In this document: in pieces, positions 19,083-28,655 of the stretch
Numbering within the stretch: position 1 is the stretch's first letter
Layout of the letters: every line of letters begins with the position of its first letter
NCBI GenBank assembly: GCA_002134785.1
Contig: MBQZ01000084.1
Span: forward strand, 56,369-120,368
Source: Crenothrix sp. D3
GTDB lineage: Bacteria; Pseudomonadota; Gammaproteobacteria; Methylococcales; Methylomonadaceae
Length of the DNA stretch: 64,000 nucleotides
Direction of reading: 5' to 3'
Program-made: the position numbers and the translations under genes
The notes under the pieces: generated by a model
Told to the model about the DNA's origin: nothing
Databases searched by the model: none
The model's input: only the letters and a program-made list of their open reading frames with translations

Positions 19083-19233
19083 ATAGGATGTGCTGAGGTA
19101 TGACGCGCTTATTCGAGTTGACGCGAATGATACGCCCCCTATCGTCGGCACATCCTATTTTACTGAGCTTGTCGAAGCCTGTCATGAGTTACCGAATGGT
19201 GTAAATGTGGTTCGATAAGCTCACCACGAACGG
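19083..19233. repeat. Two dispersed inverted-repeat elements
   Basis: The arms ATAGGATGTGC (19083) and GCACATCCTAT (19148) enclose about 54 bases. Next to them lies an element built from GAGCTTGTCGAAGCC and GATAAGCTCACCACGAACGG, whose inverted counterpart is at 21491-21571. They fill most of the 322 bases between bamE and the M48 protease gene; I see no gene there. Confidence 0.65.
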
Positions 19234-19340
19234 TATCATTTTATTGTGCGTTAGCTCTAGGTAACTATTGACTCCATTGTATTAACCCGCGTGGTTAGTG
19301 TAGCATTGCGCTATCTTTTGATTAACCACTGAATTTATTT

Positions 19341-20588
19341 ATGAACAGCTTTACACTCCTATTTTTAGCCGCGCTAACTCTGTCTTCTGGTATTCAATTT
19401 TGGTTGGCTAAGCGTCAATCCTTATACGTTGCTGCACATCGTGATGCTGTGCCTGAAGCCTTTAAAAATACTATATCCTTAGAAGCCCATCAAAAAGCCG
19501 CTGATTACACGCTGGAAAAAGGCAAGCTGGGGCATATTGATAGTATCGTGGGTATTATCGCGTTATTACTGCTTACACTGGGTGGAGCGATTAATCTAAC
19601 GTTTAGCTTTTGGGGGTCGGTGGTGACTTCGCCATTAATAGCGGGTGTTGCGGCGACGGCAACTATTTTTCTTATTATGACGCTGGTAGAGCTACCCAGT
19701 AGCTGGTATCAAACCTTTGTGATTGAAGAGAAATTTGGCTTTAACAAAAGCACGCGACAACAATTCATTAAAGACCACGTCATGCAGCTGGGTTTAGGTG
19801 CGGCAATCGGTTTGCCGTTGTTGGCGTTAATTTTGTGGGTGATGGATGCCGTGGGTTCATCATGGTGGGTCTGGGCGTGGGGCATTTTAATCAGTTTCTC
19901 CTTATTAATGAGCTGGCTTTATCCAACGGTCATCGCGCCATTATTTAACAAATTCACGCCGATGGAAGACGGCGCGTTAAAAGACCGTATTGCTGGCTTA
20001 CTCACTCGTTGCGGGTTTAATAGCCAAGGTATTTTCATCATGGACGGCTCAAAACGTTCTGGACACGGTAATGCCTATTTCACGGGCTTGGGCAATAATA
20101 AACGCATCGTGTTTTTTGATAATTTGGTGGCTTCTTTAGATGATGAAGAATTAGAAGCGGTACTGGCGCATGAGTTGGGGCATTTTAAATGCAAACACGT
20201 TATTAAAATGCTGGTGGCGACTTCAATCATGACGCTGATTAGTTTTGCGGTGTTAGGTTTATTGATTGGTCAAGATTGGTTTTACACAGGCTTAGGCGTA
20301 GACATTGCCCAAAAATCCAATGCAGTCGCCTTGTTGTTGTTTATCTTGGTATCGTCTAGTTTTACGTTTTTTATGCAGCCGATTAGCGCGTATTTTCAAC
20401 GCAAATTTGAATTTGAAGCCGATGATTTTGCGGCTAACAACGCGCAAGCCAGCAAGTTGATTAGTGGTTTGGTGAAACTTTACGAAGAAAATGCCAACAC
20501 CTTAACACCTGATCCGTTGTATTCCGCGTTTCACTACAGCCACCCACCTGCCGCTATTCGTGTCGCACACCTTGAAGCAAAAATCTAA
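19341..20588 (+). CDS. M48 family (Ste24-like) membrane metalloprotease
   Basis: This 415-residue membrane protease resembles CAAX prenyl protease 1 (Ste24). The zinc motif HELGHFKCKH is at about residue 275 and the third ligand lies in FEFEADDFAA. Several hydrophobic segments surround the N-terminal half, and FVIEEKFGFNKST is a typical Ste24-family stretch. Bacterial members are thought to act in envelope quality control, but the substrate is unknown. The stop overlaps the start of rsgA by one base. Confidence 0.88.
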   Translation: MNSFTLLFLAALTLSSGIQFWLAKRQSLYVAAHRDAVPEAFKNTISLEAHQKAADYTLEKGKLGHIDSIVGIIALLLLTLGGAINLTFSFWGSVVTSPLIAGVAATATIFLIMTLVELPSSWYQTFVIEEKFGFNKSTRQQFIKDHVMQLGLGAAIGLPLLALILWVMDAVGSSWWVWAWGILISFSLLMSWLYPTVIAPLFNKFTPMEDGALKDRIAGLLTRCGFNSQGIFIMDGSKRSGHGNAYFTGLGNNKRIVFFDNLVASLDDEELEAVLAHELGHFKCKHVIKMLVATSIMTLISFAVLGLLIGQDWFYTGLGVDIAQKSNAVALLLFILVSSSFTFFMQPISAYFQRKFEFEADDFAANNAQASKLISGLVKLYEENANTLTPDPLYSAFHYSHPPAAIRVAHLEAKI

Positions 20589-21457
20589 TGGAGGTTTTAG
20601 AGGGTTTGGTTATTTCTCATTTAGGTCAAGGTATTGCAGTTGAACACGAGGGCAACATCATATTGTGCCAAACCTTGCGCCGCTTAGACACGGTTGCTAC
20701 AGGCGACCGTGTACTATGGACACAATCATCGCCCGACCAAGGGCGTATTGAAGAGATTCTACCGCGCCGTTCATTGTTGGCGCGTCCGTCTCGCAACGAT
20801 AAAGTCCGCCCTGTTGCGGCTAATATCGATACCATTTTTGTGGTGTTTGCGGTTGAACCGAGCTGTGATTTTTTGCTAGTCGATCAATATTTGGCAATTT
20901 GTGAAAATTGCCATATCAACGCGGCGTTGATACTCAATAAATCCGATTTACCTAACTCTGACAGTATCGAACAGGAATTGAAAGCCTATCTCAAATTAGG
21001 CTACGCGCTCTACCGTGTCAGTGCGACTGCCGCCACAGGCTTAGATGAATTAAAAAACGTCTTAAAAGGTCAAGTCAGTATTTTAGCGGGGCAGTCAGGC
21101 GTGGGGAAATCCTCTATCACTAACGCACTACTTCCCGACAAAGACTTAAAAGTCAACACTGTGTCAGCAATTACCAAACACGGTAGACACACCACCACCG
21201 CCGCTACCTTATATCATTTATTGGATGGTGGTGATTTAATTGACAGCCCAGGTGTGGCTATTTTTGGCTTAGCGGGTTTATCCGAAGCTGATTTAGCCTA
21301 CGGTTTTCGTGAGTTTCAACCATTCATTAATCAATGCCAGTTTAATAACTGTCGGCATTTACAAGATAAAGGCTGTGCAGTACGCGTGGCGGTAGAAAAT
21401 GGTGAAATATCAACGACACGTTATCAGCGTTTTTTGAAACTGAGAGAAAAAATGTAA
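20588..21457 (+). CDS. rsgA: Ribosome small-subunit GTPase RsgA
   Basis: RsgA helps mature the 30S subunit. The 289 residues show an N-terminal OB fold, then a circularly permuted GTPase in which NKSD (G4) precedes the P-loop GQSGVGKSS (G1) and DSPGV (G3). The C-terminal zinc site has the C-x-H-x-C pattern in CQFNNCRHLQDKGCAV. The order M48 protease, rsgA, then orn a few kb away is a common gammaproteobacterial neighbourhood. Confidence 0.95.
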   Translation: MEVLEGLVISHLGQGIAVEHEGNIILCQTLRRLDTVATGDRVLWTQSSPDQGRIEEILPRRSLLARPSRNDKVRPVAANIDTIFVVFAVEPSCDFLLVDQYLAICENCHINAALILNKSDLPNSDSIEQELKAYLKLGYALYRVSATAATGLDELKNVLKGQVSILAGQSGVGKSSITNALLPDKDLKVNTVSAITKHGRHTTTAATLYHLLDGGDLIDSPGVAIFGLAGLSEADLAYGFREFQPFINQCQFNNCRHLQDKGCAVRVAVENGEISTTRYQRFLKLREKM

Positions 21458-21490
21458 CCCGTTTTGCAGATAGCATCACTTTAAGGGATG

Positions 21491-21571
21491 CCGTTCGTGG
21501 TGAGCTTGTCGAACCACATTCACACCATTCGACAAGCTCATGACAGGCTTCGACAAGCTCAGGGCGAACGG
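21491..21571. repeat. Dispersed repeat with three TTCGACAAGCTC-type units
   Basis: The segment carries GAGCTTGTCGAACC and then two CGACAAGCTCA units, flanked by CCGTTCG and CGAACGG. It forms a long hairpin between the converging rsgA and universal stress genes and matches the element at 19164-19233 in inverted orientation. Confidence 0.65.
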
Positions 21572-21594
21572 TTTTGTAATCATTTCTAATCTTG

Positions 21595-22038
21595 TTAGTT
21601 GTCCAACAAACGCACTGCCAATACATCACAGTGCGCATGATGTAAAACACTGTTGGCAGTGGAGCCTAATAATAATGCGAGACCATGTCGCCCGTGTGAA
21701 CCGACTACGATTAAGTCTACTTGTTGTTGTGTTGCACAAGAACAAATTTCTTCTTTAGGTACGCCCCAGACTAACCATTGATTATCATCACCCACTGCTA
21801 AGCGTTTTCCTAACGCCATGAGCTTGGTTTTTTCAGCTTCTAGCAAATCATAATCGGAGTTTTCGTTTAACGGAATGACCGCGCCATAATTCGTATCAGG
21901 CATAGGGATGTTATCTAATACATGAATAATACTGAGTTGTGCCTGATAAGTATCAGCCAAGGATTTTGCTTTGTTGGCAACATAGTCAGTATGTGGCGAA
22001 TAATCGACGGCTAATAGAATGTGTTGATAATGACTCAT
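21595..22038 (-). CDS. Universal stress protein, UspA family
   Basis: This single-domain 147-residue Usp starts with HILLAVDYSP and has the ATP-binding pattern GSHGRHGLALLLGSTANSV, so it probably binds ATP. Its role in stress tolerance is known only for the family. It starts 19 bases after the stop of the zinc-ribbon membrane protein gene and is likely the last gene of a three-gene minus-strand operon. Confidence 0.9.
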   Translation of the reverse strand: MSHYQHILLAVDYSPHTDYVANKAKSLADTYQAQLSIIHVLDNIPMPDTNYGAVIPLNENSDYDLLEAEKTKLMALGKRLAVGDDNQWLVWGVPKEEICSCATQQQVDLIVVGSHGRHGLALLLGSTANSVLHHAHCDVLAVRLLDN

Positions 22039-22057
22039 AGTTTCTTCCTCAGTATAA

Positions 22058-22816
22058 TTAGAATGTTGATAATGCTTTGTATTGTTTAAATAATAAAAAT
22101 CCTGCCCACAATAAAGACAGTAACATAATAATTACACCTATCACAAAAACGATTCTAGCCAGTACATGGTCATATTGAATTAGATGAGATTCCGTTAACA
22201 AATATTCCCAGTCATGAAAACCATAAGGCGATGAATGCCCAAAATTACCACCTAATAGCGGTAACTCACCCGCACGCGCGTCATCCATATAAGGGGCTAT
22301 ATCAAGAAAATTCTCACCAAACCACCATAAGGTAACGCTTGCACCAAACGGGTCGCGGGTTTTAAATAATAATGTTCCCATACAAATCAATGGCATTAAT
22401 AACTGCCCCAATGTGCCACCTAGTGAGGTAATAAACGCACCAAAAGGACGGAAAAAAATATGCCCTGCTTCGTGAAAAGGCAGGTTAATCAAATGTAAAA
22501 AAGAGTTGCCGACCGCATTACTGGCGATAGAGGAACTCATTAACTGCCAACCCCACACAGCAAGACCTATAAATAGTATCGCCCGCCCGACAAGATGAAC
22601 TGAACTGTCTTGTTGCGCGTCTTCAAAGAATAAAGCGGCTAAAGGATGAATGTCATCCTCTTCGCCATAGATTTTAATGTTAGTCGGTGAGACAATCGGT
22701 TGGTCGGTTTGTGTCGAATGATATTGGGCGTATTTTGCAAAAAAAATGCCGCAATGTGAACATTGGATGCTGGTGTCAGCGACTACATTATTGCATTTTG
22801 GACAGTTCATTAGCAT
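22058..22816 (-). CDS. Zinc-ribbon membrane protein with HEAGH motif
   Basis: The 252-residue protein opens with a zinc ribbon (Cys 5, 8, 19 and 22 in CPKC and CSHC). After a linker come four or five hydrophobic segments. The second contains NLPFHEAGHIFF (HEAGH at 115-119), which matches the HExxH of site-2-type (M50) proteases. A later GENFLDIAPYMDDARAGELPL might hold the third metal ligand, but the usual LDG motif is not clear. A membrane protease role is an inference. The gene starts three bases after the Fic/zeta gene ends. Confidence 0.7.
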   Translation of the reverse strand: MLMNCPKCNNVVADTSIQCSHCGIFFAKYAQYHSTQTDQPIVSPTNIKIYGEEDDIHPLAALFFEDAQQDSSVHLVGRAILFIGLAVWGWQLMSSSIASNAVGNSFLHLINLPFHEAGHIFFRPFGAFITSLGGTLGQLLMPLICMGTLLFKTRDPFGASVTLWWFGENFLDIAPYMDDARAGELPLLGGNFGHSSPYGFHDWEYLLTESHLIQYDHVLARIVFVIGVIIMLLSLLWAGFLLFKQYKALSTF

Positions 22817-22819
22817 CGC

Positions 22820-24988
22820 CTAGCAGGAATCTTGTAACCGCGTTATCCACGGCTCTTTGCACGATGGGTCTACATGAAATGACAGGGCTTCAGGTTTATG
22901 TAATAACCCTTGTTCACCTGACGCATTCGGATTTAATTGCCTTTTTTCAACAAAATCTGCCAGCCGTCTGGCGTTATAAATCACTAAGACGCGGTTTTCA
23001 TTACCACTGCTGTAAATTTGATACGCGACGTTGGTTTCTTCAAACAGTGGGTTACGGTGAATTAACGCCTCTAACTTAGTAATATCCTGTTTAGCTAAGT
23101 TTTTTAACACGGAATCAGCATGGTGTTTACTCAAATAATATAGGTACTCTTTGAGTGTGCCGTCTCGTTGTTGTGCTTGCAACACATCCACTTCTTCATT
23201 AGAAAAAATAAAACTTTCAGCCACCAGATAATGCCGATCACGTTCGCCATCATTAGCAAACAGCGACAGTTTTTCCAACGATTTATGCTCTAAGGCATCC
23301 AAAAATGAAGCAGGGGCGCGAATATGTTTATCGACTGTCACTACCCACGGCAACGCCCGCCCTGTTTGTTCATAACGGGCTTTAACGCTATTAATAACGG
23401 CGGAGCGCGGTAATTCATCTTCGCGTCCTTCGGGTTTAACAAGGAAGGCATCGACAGCAGTGACTTGGGTTTTAAAGCCCGCTTGTTTGAATTGTTCGAC
23501 GATATTGGCGTAACGCGGCTTGTAAGGAATGCCTGTGCCATCGTAAAGAATGTTAATCGAGTTTTGTTTCGCTTGTTCTGCCACTAAACTACGCAAGCGA
23601 TTGGCAAAAGGTTCAACATAAATATAATCATCACTGTGATGCCCTGCTGCCGTTAGCACACGATACAAATCGCTGATTTTACGAAACTCATCCAAGGAAG
23701 CGACCACAAAATTATCACCACATTGCGCGGTTGCTAATTCTTCAACAGCGGTTTTTCCTGAACCTGCGCCGCCCATACACATAAACAATTGTGGTTGCGT
23801 ATCAGGTATTTTGCTTTTAAAGATGACTTGTTTGGCTAGATTGAGTTTTTGACTGATATAAGACAGTCTATCGTAAGCAATTTCCACCGCGCGAATGAGT
23901 CGTTCATCGTCCTCAGCAATCGCCAGCATTTTATGCTTAAGCACTTCGTTATCAGCTAAATCAAATACTTGCGCTTTCCGTCCTGCACATTGCTTGAGCA
24001 ACTCCACCAATTCCGTATGTGACGGTGAACGTAAGCCTGACAACATATTAACATCGAGACAAAATAGCGGTGCGACACCGTTTTCACCGACAGGAATGCC
24101 ATCAATATCCGTTTTACCTGCTACGCGCAACATCTCAGTATCAGGTAAATAACCAATCACATTTTCAGCATCACACAACGGATAATCGGCTAAATGCTTG
24201 CCTGCGATAAATAATCGTTCTTCAATGCGGTCAAACGGCACTAAGCCACCATTCACCGATACCAAACAGTCGATACCCTCAGCGGTAGTATGCGATAAAA
24301 ACGGAATACCTGAAATAAATCGCTTATTTTCTGGCCATTTACCGTAACCATTGGGTTTGTTTTGTAGACTTTTGCTCAGTGTAGGGTCAAGCGCGTGTTG
24401 AAAAGCGAGGCTAATATCGTCTACGCGGCTGTTAGTATCATGTAATGCAATAGGATCATCAGCGGCTAAGCGTCTAAAATCAATACCTTGCTCATAAATT
24501 GCTTTGAAGGCGGGCAGATTACCTAAGGCGGTCATGAATAAATCCAGCGTCAGGCGATTGCCGAATGAAAAAGGACGGACACTGCGCATATTGAGATAAA
24601 ACAGGCTTAAGCGTTCGGCAATATTATCGGTATGAATAACAAAGCCGTTATTATCAAAAATCGCACTGTCTTGGTTATTGCCTTCGCCGTCTAACACCAA
24701 ATGCTCAATGATTTCTCGAAAGGCTTTACGCTTGCTAGCATCGTTCATACTTCCTGGTCGATGATTCACGGTAATTTGTTCTTTCCAGTCTTGATACATT
24801 TCTCGATGAATCCGCGAAAACAATTCAGTTAGATAGGTAACTCGTTTGGCTTGGTCTTGCGAAACTGTCGCTTCTGCTTCGTGCTGTAACGTTGATAACA
24901 CCGCGCTACCCCGTGCAATCGCTAATACAGTACGCAATTTTTTCAGTTGTCGGTAGCCTGAAATTCGGGGGGTGATGTGTGTTGTCAT
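22820..24988 (-). CDS. Zeta-toxin-type kinase with Fic-like N-terminal region
   Basis: This 722-residue protein has a zeta-type P-loop kinase in its second half. Walker A GGAGSGKT is at 406-413, DEFR at 433-436, and YDGTGIPYKPRY in the place of the zeta N-T-x-P region. Zeta enzymes phosphorylate UDP-GlcNAc or related molecules, but the substrate here is unknown. Residues about 90-160 look like a Fic core, with RPFSFGNRLTLDL at 138-150 where active Fic proteins have HPFxxGNGR; the catalytic His is Arg and a Gly is missing, so AMPylation is unlikely. No antitoxin gene is adjacent. It seems co-transcribed with the two genes downstream. Confidence 0.7.
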   Translation of the reverse strand: MTTHITPRISGYRQLKKLRTVLAIARGSAVLSTLQHEAEATVSQDQAKRVTYLTELFSRIHREMYQDWKEQITVNHRPGSMNDASKRKAFREIIEHLVLDGEGNNQDSAIFDNNGFVIHTDNIAERLSLFYLNMRSVRPFSFGNRLTLDLFMTALGNLPAFKAIYEQGIDFRRLAADDPIALHDTNSRVDDISLAFQHALDPTLSKSLQNKPNGYGKWPENKRFISGIPFLSHTTAEGIDCLVSVNGGLVPFDRIEERLFIAGKHLADYPLCDAENVIGYLPDTEMLRVAGKTDIDGIPVGENGVAPLFCLDVNMLSGLRSPSHTELVELLKQCAGRKAQVFDLADNEVLKHKMLAIAEDDERLIRAVEIAYDRLSYISQKLNLAKQVIFKSKIPDTQPQLFMCMGGAGSGKTAVEELATAQCGDNFVVASLDEFRKISDLYRVLTAAGHHSDDYIYVEPFANRLRSLVAEQAKQNSINILYDGTGIPYKPRYANIVEQFKQAGFKTQVTAVDAFLVKPEGREDELPRSAVINSVKARYEQTGRALPWVVTVDKHIRAPASFLDALEHKSLEKLSLFANDGERDRHYLVAESFIFSNEEVDVLQAQQRDGTLKEYLYYLSKHHADSVLKNLAKQDITKLEALIHRNPLFEETNVAYQIYSSGNENRVLVIYNARRLADFVEKRQLNPNASGEQGLLHKPEALSFHVDPSCKEPWITRLQDSC

Positions 24989-25095
24989 AGTGTAAATTGT
25001 TGCTGATTTTAATAACCCAACAAAGTGGGCTGTTAGACGATAGAAGCCTACAATGCTACACTAACCGCCACTTTTATGACAATGGATTCAACACA

Positions 25096-25641
25096 ATGGC
25101 ACAAGATTCACAGCACCTTATTTGGATAGATTTAGAAATGACAGGTCTCAATCCTGAGATTGATTTGATTATTGAAATAGCGACCATTATTACCGATAAA
25201 GATTTAAACATTCTGGCACAAGGCCCTGTGATTGCAGTGCATCAATCCGATGAAGCATTGGCGGCAATGGATGATTGGAATCAACTGCATCATGGGCAAT
25301 CAGGTTTGATTGAGCGGGTTAAGGCTTCGACGGTTGATGATGCTGAGGCGGAACGCTTAACGATAGCATTTCTTGAGCAATGGGTGCCTGCGAATACCTC
25401 GCCGATTTGCGGTAATAGCATAGGGCAGGATAGACGATTTTTAGTGCGTTATATGCCGAAGCTGGAAGCGTATTTTCATTATCGTAATATTGATGTGTCC
25501 ACGCTGAAAGAATTGGCGGCTCGTTGGGCTCCTGCGTTAAAAGATGGCTTTAAAAAAGAAACTAAGCATCAAGCCTTAGACGATATTATTGAATCCATTG
25601 AAGAACTGCGTTATTACCGCGAACATTTTATTAAGTTCTAA
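25096..25641 (+). CDS. orn: Oligoribonuclease
   Basis: Orn degrades 2-5 nucleotide RNAs and pGpG to mononucleotides. The DEDDh exonuclease motifs are visible: WIDLEMTGL near the N-terminus, [11 protein letters not shown] in the middle and [12 protein letters not shown] near the end. I choose the ATG at 25096 (181 residues, [10 protein letters not shown]), which matches the family length; the frame is open 33 codons upstream but without similarity. The gene is two bases upstream of crcB. Confidence 0.95.
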   Translation: MAQDSQHLIWIDLEMTGLNPEIDLIIEIATIITDKDLNILAQGPVIAVHQSDEALAAMDDWNQLHHGQSGLIERVKASTVDDAEAERLTIAFLEQWVPANTSPICGNSIGQDRRFLVRYMPKLEAYFHYRNIDVSTLKELAARWAPALKDGFKKETKHQALDDIIESIEELRYYREHFIKF

Positions 25642-25643
25642 GT

Positions 25644-26351
25644 ATGAATCAGTTGATTGTGGTCGCGTTAGGCGGCGGGTGCGGCGCAGTGACACGTTTT
25701 TTAGTGTCGTCTGGGATGTACGCGTGGTTAGGGCGAGATTTTCCATTCGGCACGTTGGTAGTTAATGTCGTGGGTTCATTTTTAATGGGTTTATTGACGG
25801 AAGCACTGATTCTGCACCGTATTTCTATCGGTATGGAATACAGAGCGGCAATTCTTATCGGCTTCATTGGCGCGTTCACTACCTTTTCTACCTTTTCATT
25901 GGAAACCTTCTATTTGCTAGAGCAGGGCAATGTCAGCAAAGCGGCATTAAATGTCGTCTCCAGCGTCGGGGGCTGTCTTTTTGCAGTCTGGCTAGGCTTG
26001 TTGTGCGGCAAAAGTTTATTTTTATATTCAGGCGGGGTTATACAGTGGTCGAATACCGTGATTCCTTACGCCTTGTTGGTAGTCAACGCATTAGGTGCGT
26101 TTTTAATTGGTATTATCGCGACCATTTTATTGCAAAAGGTCGCGCTGCCAATGGAGCATCGGGCTGCAATGATAGTGATTATGCTGGGTACTTATTTAAC
26201 CTTATCAGGTCTCTATGTCATCTTATTTTTGATAGATCAAGGTTATTCATTTAATAGCCATTTGAATATGATGCTCGGCGTTTTTATCGGTAATAGCGGC
26301 TTATGTCTCTTGGTGACTTGGCTGGGATTCTTAGTGGGGAAGCAAATATAA
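25644..26351 (+). CDS. crcB: Fluoride channel, tandem fusion of two CrcB domains
   Basis: CrcB/Fluc proteins are about 125 residues long and form dual-topology dimers that export fluoride. This protein has 235 residues and two CrcB domains in line. The first is canonical: GTLVVNVVGSF with pore Asn 41, and FTTFSTF at 78-84. The second keeps the Asn (ALLVVNALGAF, Asn 148) but has GTYLTLSGLY at 182-191 in place of FTTFST, so one set of phenylalanine-box residues is lost. It lies two bases after orn, so a fluoride riboswitch cannot precede it directly. Confidence 0.85.
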   Translation: MNQLIVVALGGGCGAVTRFLVSSGMYAWLGRDFPFGTLVVNVVGSFLMGLLTEALILHRISIGMEYRAAILIGFIGAFTTFSTFSLETFYLLEQGNVSKAALNVVSSVGGCLFAVWLGLLCGKSLFLYSGGVIQWSNTVIPYALLVVNALGAFLIGIIATILLQKVALPMEHRAAMIVIMLGTYLTLSGLYVILFLIDQGYSFNSHLNMMLGVFIGNSGLCLLVTWLGFLVGKQI

Positions 26352-26515
26352 GCAAAAAAACTGTTTTTCACCCCCCGCGCTTATAAAATGTTTTTGCTCT
26401 ATCTGTCTTATTAGTGCTACCATTTGAACGCAGTAAAAGATTGAGCCAGCTTTATTTTGAAGTTGGGATTTGTAAAGCCAGTTAATTGGCGATTTTTTTA
26501 AGAATAGAGTGAACT

Positions 26516-26725
26516 ATGTCAGAGCAAGTTGTAGGTACCGTTAAGTGGTTTAACGATGAAAAAGGTTTCGGTTTTATTGAGCAAGAAGGCGGTAAAGACG
26601 TTTTTGTTCATCACAGTGCAATTAACGGTTCTGGTCGCAAAACCTTGAGAGAAGGTCAGCAAGTGACTATGCAAGTAACTCAAGGTGCTAAAGGTCCACA
26701 AGCTGAAAATGTGACACCAGCGTAA
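26516..26725 (+). CDS. Cold-shock protein, CspA family
   Basis: This 69-residue single cold-shock domain binds single-stranded RNA and DNA. RNP1 is KGFGFIE and RNP2 is VFVHHSAI. About 165 bases separate it from crcB, room for its own promoter and a structured leader as in cspA. A strong terminator follows 18 bases after the stop, so it is a single-gene transcript. Confidence 0.95.
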   Translation: MSEQVVGTVKWFNDEKGFGFIEQEGGKDVFVHHSAINGSGRKTLREGQQVTMQVTQGAKGPQAENVTPA

Positions 26726-26743
26726 TAAGGTTCCTTATAAAAA

Positions 26744-26778
26744 AGCCCCAAAACCAGTTGGTTTTGGGGCTTTTTTTT
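26744..26778 (+). terminator. Intrinsic terminator of the cold-shock gene
   Basis: AGCCCCAAAACC and GGTTTTGGGGCT form a 12-base stem around AGTT, followed by eight T. On the other strand an A-run gives T after the stem, so it may also end the converging dxs transcript. Confidence 0.92.
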
Positions 26779-26797
26779 GTCTATTCGAATGGATGAT

Positions 26798-28654
26798 TTA
26801 CGCGCAAAATCCTTCAATCTGTTCAATAAGCCCTTGCGTATGCAAGCCACACAACGCCAATAATTCTTCCCGCGTACCTTGTTCAACAAAGCTATCAGGC
26901 AAGCCGATATTTAATACAGGCATCAAAATATGTTGTGCTTGTAAAAAGTCATTCACCGCACTACCTGCGCCCCCTGCGAGTACATTTTCTTCAACAGTGA
27001 CTAATACGTCATGCGATTTAGCCAGCTCTAAAATAAGGGCTGCATCAATCGGTTTGACAAAACGCATATTCACTATGGTTGCGCCCAACTGTTTACCAGC
27101 AGCAAGTGCGGGTGTCACCATGCTACCCCACGCCAAAATGGCAATACGACTGCCTTGATGGCGAATGTCTGCTTTGCCAATGGGTAATTCGGTCATGGTT
27201 GCTTCAACAGCAACACCTGGACCTTTACCGCGTGGATAACGCACTGACGCTGGACCTTGATGAATAAAACCCGTGTAGAGCATTTGCCGACATTCGTTTT
27301 CATCCGCAGGTGCCATCACTAACATATTGGGAATACAGCGTAGGTAGCTGTAATCAAAACTGCCCGCATGAGTTGGACCATCTGGACCCACTAAACCTGC
27401 ACGGTCTAAAGCAAATAATACGTCTAAGTTTTGCAACGCGACATCGTGAATCAATTGGTCGTAAGCGCGTTGTAAAAAGGTTGAATAAATGGCGACGACA
27501 GGTTTTGCGCCTTGGCAGGCTTGTCCAGCCGCCAATGTCACCGCGTGTTGTTCCGCAATGGCGACATCAAAATAACGAGTCGGATATTGTTCAGAGAATT
27601 TCACCAAGCCTGAACCTTCACGCATGGCTGGCGTTATGCCTAACAAACGTTCATCGACAGCCGCCATATCACACAGCCACTGCCCAAATACTTCAGTGTA
27701 AGTCGGGTGCGGGGAGGGCGCGGATTTTGGTAAACAATCTTTCGTTGGATCAAACGCAGGGACACCGTGATACGCCAGCGGATCAAGTTCGGCAGGGGCA
27801 TAGCCTTTGCCTTTTTTAGTGACGATGTGCAGAAAACGCGGACCTGAAATCGCTTTTAAATTCTCCAGCGTTGAGACCAGCATATCCATATCATGCCCAT
27901 CAATCGGGCCAATATAATTAAAACCCAGTTCCTCAAACAACGTACCTGGCACAATCATACCCTTCATGTGTTCTTCAGTACGCCGTGCAAGTTCCCACAC
28001 GCTGGGCATTTTACTCAACACTTTTTTACTTTCGACACGCATTGACGAATAAAACTTACTCGACAAAATCTTCGTCAAATAATTACTCATCGCCCCGACG
28101 GGCGGTGAAATCGACATATCGTTATCGTTGAGAATCACCAGCAGATTGGCATCAATTGCCCCTGCATGATTCATCGCTTCAAACGCCATACCACCTGTGA
28201 TACTGCCATCACCGATGATGGCGACCATTTGTTTGTCTTCACCTTTCAGCGACGAGGCAATCGCCATACCTAACGCGGCACTGATTGAGGTACTGGAATG
28301 CCCGACACCAAAGGCATCGTATTCACTTTCCGCACGACTCGGAAATGCCGACACACCATCACGGGTACGAATGGTGGTCATGCGCTCTTTACGCCCTGTC
28401 AGGATTTTATGCGGATAGGCTTGATGCCCCACATCCCACACCAGCTGATCCGACGGGGTATCAAACACATAATGCAGCGCGACCGTTAATTCCACCGTGC
28501 CTAGCCCTGCCGAAAAATGCCCACCTGACACACTCACTGATTGCGTTAAAAACTCGCGTAGCTCTTTTGCCAACGGCTTGAGTTGCGCCTTGCTTAGTTT
28601 GCGGACATCGGCGGGCGTATTGATTTGATCGAGTAAATGAGTTTGTGTGGTCAT
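26798..28654 (-). CDS. dxs: 1-deoxy-D-xylulose-5-phosphate synthase, copy 1
   Basis: Dxs condenses pyruvate and glyceraldehyde-3-phosphate, the first step of the MEP isoprenoid pathway. Thiamine-diphosphate binding is seen in [18 protein letters not shown], and the transketolase core in [18 protein letters not shown] and [13 protein letters not shown]. An ATG at 28654 (618 residues) begins just after the copD stop and aligns with the family. A GTG at 28672 would overlap copD by 17 bases. The protein differs from copy 2 (42663-44525) at only some 25 positions after the first 20 residues. It ends the copC-copD-dxs run downstream of the hopanoid genes. Confidence 0.94.
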   Translation of the reverse strand: MTTQTHLLDQINTPADVRKLSKAQLKPLAKELREFLTQSVSVSGGHFSAGLGTVELTVALHYVFDTPSDQLVWDVGHQAYPHKILTGRKERMTTIRTRDGVSAFPSRAESEYDAFGVGHSSTSISAALGMAIASSLKGEDKQMVAIIGDGSITGGMAFEAMNHAGAIDANLLVILNDNDMSISPPVGAMSNYLTKILSSKFYSSMRVESKKVLSKMPSVWELARRTEEHMKGMIVPGTLFEELGFNYIGPIDGHDMDMLVSTLENLKAISGPRFLHIVTKKGKGYAPAELDPLAYHGVPAFDPTKDCLPKSAPSPHPTYTEVFGQWLCDMAAVDERLLGITPAMREGSGLVKFSEQYPTRYFDVAIAEQHAVTLAAGQACQGAKPVVAIYSTFLQRAYDQLIHDVALQNLDVLFALDRAGLVGPDGPTHAGSFDYSYLRCIPNMLVMAPADENECRQMLYTGFIHQGPASVRYPRGKGPGVAVEATMTELPIGKADIRHQGSRIAILAWGSMVTPALAAGKQLGATIVNMRFVKPIDAALILELAKSHDVLVTVEENVLAGGAGSAVNDFLQAQHILMPVLNIGLPDSFVEQGTREELLALCGLHTQGLIEQIEGFCA

Positions 28655-28655
28655 A

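Noticed and set aside
22820..24988. Active Fic AMPylase
   Set aside because: The Fic-like motif has Arg in place of the catalytic His and lacks the second Gly of GNGR, so catalysis is unlikely.
26352..26515. Fluoride riboswitch for crcB
   Set aside because: This leader belongs to the cold-shock gene downstream of crcB, and crcB follows orn by two bases, leaving no room for a riboswitch.
27310..27819. 169-residue frame antisense to dxs, with a similar one at 43175-43684
   Set aside because: Both are shadows of the two near-identical dxs genes; similarity between them follows from the coding strand and gives no independent evidence.
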